A DNA stretch of 22,801 bases from Lactifluus volemus (Eukaryota; Basidiomycota; Agaricomycetes; Russulales; Russulaceae): assembly GCA_022376515.1 (NCBI GenBank), contig WTXI01000473.1:1-22801 (forward strand), written 5' to 3'. The first letter of the stretch is position 1. Each line of letters opens with the position of its first letter. Below the pieces are notes generated by a model that saw nothing but the letters and a program-made list of their open reading frames with translations, did no database searches and was not told the DNA's origin. A program made the position numbers and the translations under genes. Below are positions 18,105 through 22,801 of the stretch, one piece after another.

Positions 18105-19379
18105 ATGCCTTCCTCCAATGACTCTTCCCCCACTTCTCCTACTACTCCTTGCCGCCCAGTAGCGGTCTATAGCCCCGAGGATAGGGACTTCCTCGCAGCA
18201 ATTGCCCAAGTTGACGTCCAGGTCATTCAGAACCTCTTGATGGGTCGAGACACCTCCCCAATATCCGAGGCCCCCTCTTCTCCTCGCTACGTACCAGCCA
18301 CACCCTCCGAGACCGCGGTGGATGACGACGACGACATCCAAGAAATACCGCGTCTCCCTACCCCTCCTCAAGCCAGAGTCATGACCCCCATACCAGAAAG
18401 AACCATCCCTACCCCTGCGGGATTCCACCACTACGAAGAAGACGACCCCCACGACTACTCCTTCACGATAAAAGACGCGGAGTCGGGAGGATTCATAGAG
18501 ATGGAATTCGTCAAGTTCGCCATGAGGGACGACTCCTACATCACAGGGTACACCAGGACCGGAGAAGGGCCATTCGAAGCCCCTCTAAATGCTCGAAGCC
18601 ACCCAGACAAGCAGACGGGTCGGGACGATCTCGTCCTGTTCCACCCTACCCACGTCTTCCACCGCACCATCGACGACGCACTCAGACAACTAGGAGACCC
18701 CAGACTGACGGCAGAGGTGCAACGTTACAGGTGGACGGTGGAGGAGAAGGAGCGACTGAAGCTGGAAGGGAGGAAACTAGGGCAGAACCTCAGCGCCCTC
18801 CGCAAGAAGCACGAGGACAGTATCCGACGCCTTGGGACTACCGGGACGACCACCAGACTCCTCCCCTTCATCCTCAGCGACAGGTCAGACATACGAGGAC
18901 CGCCGCCTCGTCACTTCAACTCCCCACCGCCCATCGTCGTCCCAGGCGCCCCGCCGCCGCCTCCTCGTCCCCTTCCCAATGAAGAGACCAGACAACAGGT
19001 GGGAAGTCCGCGCATGCGCGGAGGAGCTGGAAGCAGCGAAGAAGAGCGCCCCCGTCGCACCACTAAGAAGCCCTACACCAGCGTATGTGACATGAAGGGC
19101 AAGAAGAAGGCCAAAGAGTGGCAGCCGCCTAACACCCGCTGCAACCTCTGTCGCAAGCTTGGGCACGTCGGCGCCCGTTGCTGGACCCCGCATGTCAATT
19201 GCCCGCGCAAGGGCGGGGAATGTCTCATTGGTACGGGACACGAAAATTACAAAAGTCACCGCTGCCCCGCTGCTTGGGCCAAGGATGCGAAGGCCGACTA
19301 TGAGGCGGAGCAGAACTGGTATAGCGATGACTACGACGACGACGTCCACAACCTGGACCCCTCCTTCTGGGAGTGCTGA
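18105..19379 (+). CDS. Extra ORF after pol with a zinc knuckle (env position)
   Basis: ATG at 18105, TGA at 19377-19379; 424 residues, fully open. The frame overlaps nothing and starts 20 bases after the pol stop. There is no signal peptide or membrane segment, so it is not an envelope protein. Visible parts are a Ser/Pro/Thr-rich N-terminus, an acidic stretch (DDDDDIQEIP), a central folded-looking region (DYSFTIKDAESGGFIEMEFV), a charged helix (about 200-240), a Pro-rich tract, a basic segment, and a CCHC knuckle at 346-359 (CNLCRKLGHVGARC). A second Cys/His cluster follows at about 366-387 (CPRKGGEC, then HENYKSHRC). The tail is acidic. Nucleic-acid binding is inferred from the knuckle. A second Gag-like or regulatory protein, or a captured host gene, is possible. 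Confidence 0.8.
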   Translation: MPSSNDSSPTSPTTPCRPVAVYSPEDRDFLAAIAQVDVQVIQNLLMGRDTSPISEAPSSPRYVPATPSETAVDDDDDIQEIPRLPTPPQARVMTPIPERTIPTPAGFHHYEEDDPHDYSFTIKDAESGGFIEMEFVKFAMRDDSYITGYTRTGEGPFEAPLNARSHPDKQTGRDDLVLFHPTHVFHRTIDDALRQLGDPRLTAEVQRYRWTVEEKERLKLEGRKLGQNLSALRKKHEDSIRRLGTTGTTTRLLPFILSDRSDIRGPPPRHFNSPPPIVVPGAPPPPPRPLPNEETRQQVGSPRMRGGAGSSEEERPRRTTKKPYTSVCDMKGKKKAKEWQPPNTRCNLCRKLGHVGARCWTPHVNCPRKGGECLIGTGHENYKSHRCPAAWAKDAKADYEAEQNWYSDDYDDDVHNLDPSFWEC

Positions 19380-19403
19380 GTGATTGGTGGGACAATCACC
19401 TAA

Positions 19404-19415
19404 GACGGGAGGTAA
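19404..19415 (+). other. Polypurine tract of retrotransposon 1
   Basis: GACGGGAGGTAA immediately before the 3' LTR. A purine-rich run at this spot primes plus-strand synthesis in LTR elements; it is short and interrupted by one C and one T. Confidence 0.6.
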
Positions 19416-19860
19416 TGTTACGGATTCATCTAGACCTCTGCCTCCCTGTTGCCTCATGTTTTTCATTTCCGCCTACATTCTCGCTTACGGACAGAGCCTC
19501 ACCTTGTACGACACAGAACAGCGTGTTCTTGACTCATAGTGACTCTTATGACATCATTAGCCTAGAACTTCGATGACGTCGTAGTTAGACCCAGGCTCAT
19601 GACATCATTACCGATGTCACTCGCCCTTTGCCCTGTACAGTATATAAGACTCTTCGACTTGTGTCCTTGCTCTCCAGCTTGGACTTCTCTCCAATACTAG
19701 CCTCTTAAATCTCCTCACCAACTTCCTTGTGATCCCCTCTCCTCCTGAAGCCCTCTAAGTGCTATAACTTAGCTAGACCCAGCCCAGACTCACGTCTCTG
19801 TTGGTCCCTCCTGAACAACTTGATCCTATCTTAGGAACTAGGAACAGCTAGTCCCTAACA
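19416..19860 (+). repeat. 3' LTR of retrotransposon 1
   Basis: 445 bp, TGTTACGG ... CCTAACA, identical to the 5' LTR except at four sites: T/C in GACGTYG, G/A in CTCTTRAATC, C/T in CAACTYCC, A/G in CTTAGRAAC. All are transitions. Confidence 0.95.
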
Positions 19861-19920
19861 AGAAGCACGTCATCATTGAGAATGCGGATTCGTGAGGGTC
19901 GACTACATCAGCAATTGTCC
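19861..19920 (-). pseudogene. Displaced 5' fragment of the F-box pseudogene
   Basis: After the target duplication, the minus strand reads RIRILNDDVL in the frame that continues at 12032 with LNIFHLYLLEE. NDDVLLNIFHLY is the usual start of this F-box. Upstream coding sequence is lost within about 40 bases as the TTAAGCAC array begins, so the 5' end may have suffered a second insertion or an intron boundary (GATGTAG) may lie here. Confidence 0.8.
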
Positions 19921-19924
19921 ATGT

Positions 19925-20175
19925 TGCTTAATGTGTGCTTAACGTGCTTATTAAGCACGTTAAGCACAAATTAAGCACAAAGTGATTAAGCAGGTTAACG
20001 CCACCCTGGTGCTTAATTAAGCACCATTCTGCTTAATTAAGCACATGTTGTGCTTAATTGTGCTTAATTAAGCACAATATTAAGCAAAATTCCAAGAAGT
20101 TCAATTACCTTTCAAAGCAGCACTAAGCATCAAATTAAGCACATGTCAGCAATCTTAAGCACAGTTTCAAGCAAC
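19925..20175. repeat. TTAAGCAC / GTGCTTAA motif array in both orientations
   Basis: About seventeen copies of TTAAGCA(C) or its complement lie within 250 bp, often as self-complementary pairs such as GTGCTTAATTAAGCAC at 20009-20024. Spacing is irregular, so it is not a CRISPR or a simple tandem repeat. Such clusters are typical of subterminal transposase-binding regions; that reading is inferred. Confidence 0.7.
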
Positions 20176-20527
20176 TTTCAAAATTTCAATGATGAGCATA
20201 AGATAGTATATTCAGTCAACTATACTACAACATTAGTACTCTATCTATACTTTATCTGAGTGGGCATATGGCCTCTTCTATCCACCAGCACCACCAGTGT
20301 GCCACAGGCCTTGATATAACAACAGCAGCAGGAAAAGGGAGGAAGCAGAGGAGGACATGAAGGATGCAGAGGCAGAGAGAGGTGAAGGCATTGGGGTGGG
20401 CAGCATGGTAAAAAATTGGGAAGACTCACATCAATAAATCTGTTAACGACACCTGCAACAAGCTTCACAAATCACTCCAGCATGATCTTGTTGCAGTGAC
20501 AGGTCTGATCCCTAATTTGGATCTGGC
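20176..20527. other. Spacer with no recognised gene
   Basis: Purine-rich and low-complexity patches (20330-20400) and short frames without recognisable content. It may be interior sequence of whatever element owns the TTAAGCAC array. Confidence 0.4.
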
Positions 20528-20799
20528 TGTTATGGACTGACATGTGTTTGCTGACTCATACTATACATTTTCGGACTGATTTCTGCTGACTCCCCTGCTT
20601 ATGTGAATGGACTGCCGATCGCTTTGTTTCAGATCGCTTACTTATCTTTCTCACGATACAGCCTTACACAGCACCGTACAGCCTCAAGCAACAGCCACAT
20701 GCACAGGATGACTCGCTGATTCCTGATACGTGTTTCAAAACCTGAAAGCTGTACGAAGGTCACAGCCCCTATGGCTGTGTACATAGCCTCGTCTTCTTG

Positions 20800-20807
20800 T
20801 ATATAAA
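20800..20807 (+). promoter_or_regulatory. TATA box of retrotransposon 2
   Basis: TATATAAA, 35 bases before the self-primer match at 20835, the same distance as in retrotransposon 1. Confidence 0.7.
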
Positions 20808-20834
20808 CCCTGTACTTTCTGCCCTAGAGACCTT

Positions 20835-20846
20835 AAGTCTCAGTTT
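20835..20846 (+). other. Self-primer of retrotransposon 2
   Basis: AAGTCTCAGTTT is exactly complementary to the PBS at 21129-21140 (12 of 12). Confidence 0.7.
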
Positions 20847-21128
20847 TGTTTCGCAATCCAAGTCCTTCTATCTATTAGAACCTTGTCTTGCCTAGAAGCA
20901 TCAGACCTGAGAGAACCCTCTTGACATCACAACCTTCGACTTCTTGACACTTTGGTCTTATCCCTAAGCCCAAAGCCCTTGACCTCTGAAACGCTCTTGA
21001 CTTAGTCGTTTACTAAGTCTCGTCTTTATCGAACCTTTAACCTTGACTTGCACGTCTTGCAAGTCTAGTTCTTGACTTCACGAACGAACGTACACTTCGT
21101 ACAAAGGTCCCACTTGGAACCTTAACAC

Positions 21129-21140
21129 AAACTGAGACTT
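21129..21140 (+). other. Primer binding site of retrotransposon 2 (self-priming type)
   Basis: AAACTGAGACTT, one base after the LTR end, pairs with 20835-20846. This supports membership of the Tf1/sushi group. Confidence 0.7.
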
Positions 21141-21173
21141 CAACTCTCACATTTGTGAACGAACGAACGAACC

Positions 21174-22801
21174 ATGTCAGACAGCTCTAGAGGCAGTCCA
21201 TATGGTAGATTCACCGCGTTAGCCGAAGAATCTCCTGAACAAGATCGCCCGACACAAGGCGATAACGACGATGACGAAGTCCTTGCGCAGGCCGCTGGGA
21301 CTAGACTCCGCGCCCACTCCAATACTCCTATGATCACATTTGAACAAGCAATTGAACAAGTGAAACAGCCAGCGACCCCATCTGACTCTGGGAGTGGCGA
21401 AGAACCCAACTACAACCAAGCTTTGGACCTCTTACCTGAGAGTCCTACTGACGAACAGCTTGAGCAAATGAAGAAAATATTTGCTAAGCAACCAACGCCC
21501 AAACCAACACCCGACCCAAACGCCCCGCTTACTCCTCAAGAACTCCTCGCCCTAAACACTATATTCAAATCCAAAACCCCTGCTTCCACAAGTACCTCAC
21601 CTATTCAATCCTTCGCAGCACGAGCTTTTCATGCAGCTGCACAAGGAGTCGCAGGTTACGCCCTACTTCCCCCTTTTCAAATCGCCTCAGCAACCGCTAC
21701 AGTAACACCCACCGCTTCGGCTCTCTTTTCCCAACCAAAAGGGAAAAGCAAGAAAGCTTCCACTACGGCAAGTGGTAGTGGAGCAATCTTCAGCGGCGGT
21801 GGAGGAGGAAGCGGTCCTCCTGGAGGCAGCGGAGGAGGAGGAGGAGCACCTGGCAGCCCTGGAGGGGGTGGCGGTGGCGGTGGAGGAGGAGGTGGCGGAG
21901 GTGGAGGAGGCGGAGCAGCAGCAGCTCCCCTTCAACAAGGCCAAGGCTTTGCCCAAATCCCCGCTGCAGGAGGAGGGTTGATGGGGATTCCCCCAAAACC
22001 CTTTGATGGAAATAGGTCACGATCGAAACGTTTCATGGAAATCTTCGAAAACTACTGAAGGTTAAACCAAGGAAACCCCGGAATGTCGAACCCCTCAAAC
22101 CGAATCCTCATGTTCACCACGTTTATGTCTGGACCACGTTGTGAAGGATGGGCCCAAGCACGTCTTAACTCCTTGGGAGAATATCTAGACCGTGGAGGAG
22201 ACCCTAATGACCTAGACCTTTGGATCGGTTTTAAACAAAGGTTCCTTGAAGACTTCCGAGATGCGGCAGCTAAAGAAGATGCCCTTACAAAGTTCACGAA
22301 ACTTCGGATGGTCGGAGATGATCTAGATGAATATACTACCTCATTCAACGACCTCCTTGAAGAAGCAGGCTTCGAAGCCGACGCCCAAGGGACTATTATC
22401 CAATATCGCGCCGGTCTCAAGGAAGCCCTCCACATGACTATCTTGAACCGTGAATGGCCGAGGCCAGACACCCTCGCAGAATGGCAAGCAGCAGCACGTA
22501 AACATGCAGCTGCATGGACAGAACAAAAACTCTTCAAGGAACTCCACGGAGGATCACTAGGACGCATCACTCAACTACTCGGTAACGCACGAGGACAACA
22601 ACAACAACAACAACGCCGTCCTCAGCAACCACCGCGCCCAACCCCACGCCCACAACGTGACCCAGACGCTATGGATGTAGACGTCACTATTACCCAAAGC
22701 AACCGTACCCCTGACCCTGATCGTGAACGCCTCATACGCGAAGGACGTTGCTTCTATTGCAAAGAACAAGGCCATCTCTCGAGAGAATGCCCTGTTAAGA
22801 A
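21174..22801 (+). pseudogene. gag: Gag of retrotransposon 2, one in-frame stop, truncated by the window end
   Basis: ATG at 21174 (MSDSSRGSPYGRFTALAEES). The frame is open to a TGA at 22056-22058 and then continues in the same frame to the window end. The TGA sits in ENY-stop-RLNQ, inside the capsid-like region, and Trp is the probable ancestral residue. Order: acidic, Ser/Pro-rich N-terminus; a glycine-rich tract about residues 205-245, including a run of 18 Gly; capsid-like region (FKQRFLEDFRDAAAKEDALT, DDLDEYTTSFNDLLEEAGFE); a Gln run (about 22597-22614); DAMDVD; and a CCHC knuckle at 22749-22790 (CFYCKEQGHLSREC). The layout matches gag of retrotransposon 1, but the sequences are clearly different lineages. 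Pol is expected to the right of the window. Confidence 0.88.

Larger units (their letters stand above)
12033..19860 (+). mobile_element. Ty3/gypsy chromovirus LTR retrotransposon (retrotransposon 1, 7.8 kb)
   Basis: Complete element bounded by 445-bp LTRs and AGAAG duplications. The order is LTR, self-primed PBS, small ORF, gag, -1 frameshift site, pol (protease, RT, RNase H, integrase, chromodomain), extra ORF, polypurine tract, LTR. The integrase is placed after RNase H and a chromodomain follows it, which defines a chromovirus. The PBS matches the element's own 5' transcript end, as in the Tf1/sushi group. The two LTRs differ at four sites (all transitions, 0.9%), so insertion is recent, yet pol has many frameshifts. 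The copy is therefore not autonomous as read. Confidence 0.95.
20528..21127 (+). repeat. 5' LTR of retrotransposon 2
   Basis: TGTTATGG ... CCTTAACA, 600 bp, with TGTTA/TAACA ends. The right end is placed by the PBS, which begins one base later, as in retrotransposon 1. It contains TATATAAA at 20800-20807 and TGACTCA at 20552-20558. The matching 3' LTR lies beyond the window, so the left boundary cannot be confirmed here. The sequence is not similar to the LTRs of retrotransposon 1. Confidence 0.75.

Noticed and set aside
18105..19379. Envelope gene
   Set aside because: The position fits, but there is no signal peptide, membrane helix or cleavage site; the protein has zinc knuckles and charged tracts.
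19925..20175. CRISPR-like or simple tandem array
   Set aside because: Motif spacing is irregular and orientation alternates; there are no uniform spacers.
11934..22058. TGA read as tryptophan (altered genetic code)
   Set aside because: TGA also serves as the natural stop of pol (18082) and of the extra ORF (19377), and spliceosomal introns mark this as nuclear DNA.

Overview
The window looks like nuclear DNA from a mushroom-forming basidiomycete (Agaricomycetes), probably a transposon-rich accessory region. The evidence is short GT-AG introns, two paralogous F-box genes of the expanded agaric type, an agaric-type family of trypsin-like peptidase genes, and two chromovirus-type Ty3/gypsy LTR retrotransposons. 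I cannot name the species. No tRNA, rRNA or CRISPR array was found. Almost every host gene has been hit by a mobile element.

Left third (1-6250). A minus-strand trypsin-like serine peptidase gene runs from 5559 (N-terminus) to 797 (stop). It is cut in two by a 3.0-kb segment, 2147-5152. That segment ends in imperfect ~46-bp inverted repeats rich in CTAG and carries coding-like fragments on both strands but no recognisable transposase. Two 450-520 bp direct repeats (30-474 and 5725-6241) frame the locus, and a perfect 71-bp palindrome lies just past the 3' end of the peptidase gene.

Middle (6250-12032). An apparently intact two-exon F-box gene (8685-7110, minus) is followed by coding-like scraps of unknown function. 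A small foldback/MITE-like element (about 9887-10274) comes next, then a second F-box paralogue (12032-10617, minus). The second copy has a TGG-to-TGA stop and is broken inside the F-box motif by a retrotransposon.

Retrotransposon 1 (12033-19860, plus). This 7.8-kb chromovirus has 445-bp LTRs that differ at four positions and a 5-bp target duplication, AGAAG. A self-primer and PBS of Tf1/sushi type are visible. The order is a small upstream ORF, then gag with a CCHC knuckle. A textbook -1 frameshift signal sits at the gag stop. Pol follows (protease, RT, RNase H, integrase, chromodomain), and after it an extra ORF with its own zinc knuckle. Gag, the integrase core and the last ORF are open, but the 14.75-16.87 kb part of pol carries many single-base losses, which is hard to reconcile with such young LTRs. 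The missing 5' end of the F-box gene reappears directly after the right LTR.

Right end (19861-22801). A 250-bp array of TTAAGCAC motifs in both orientations is followed by the 5' LTR (20528-21127), PBS and gag of a second, different self-primed LTR retrotransposon. Its gag has one in-frame TGA, and the element runs off the window edge.
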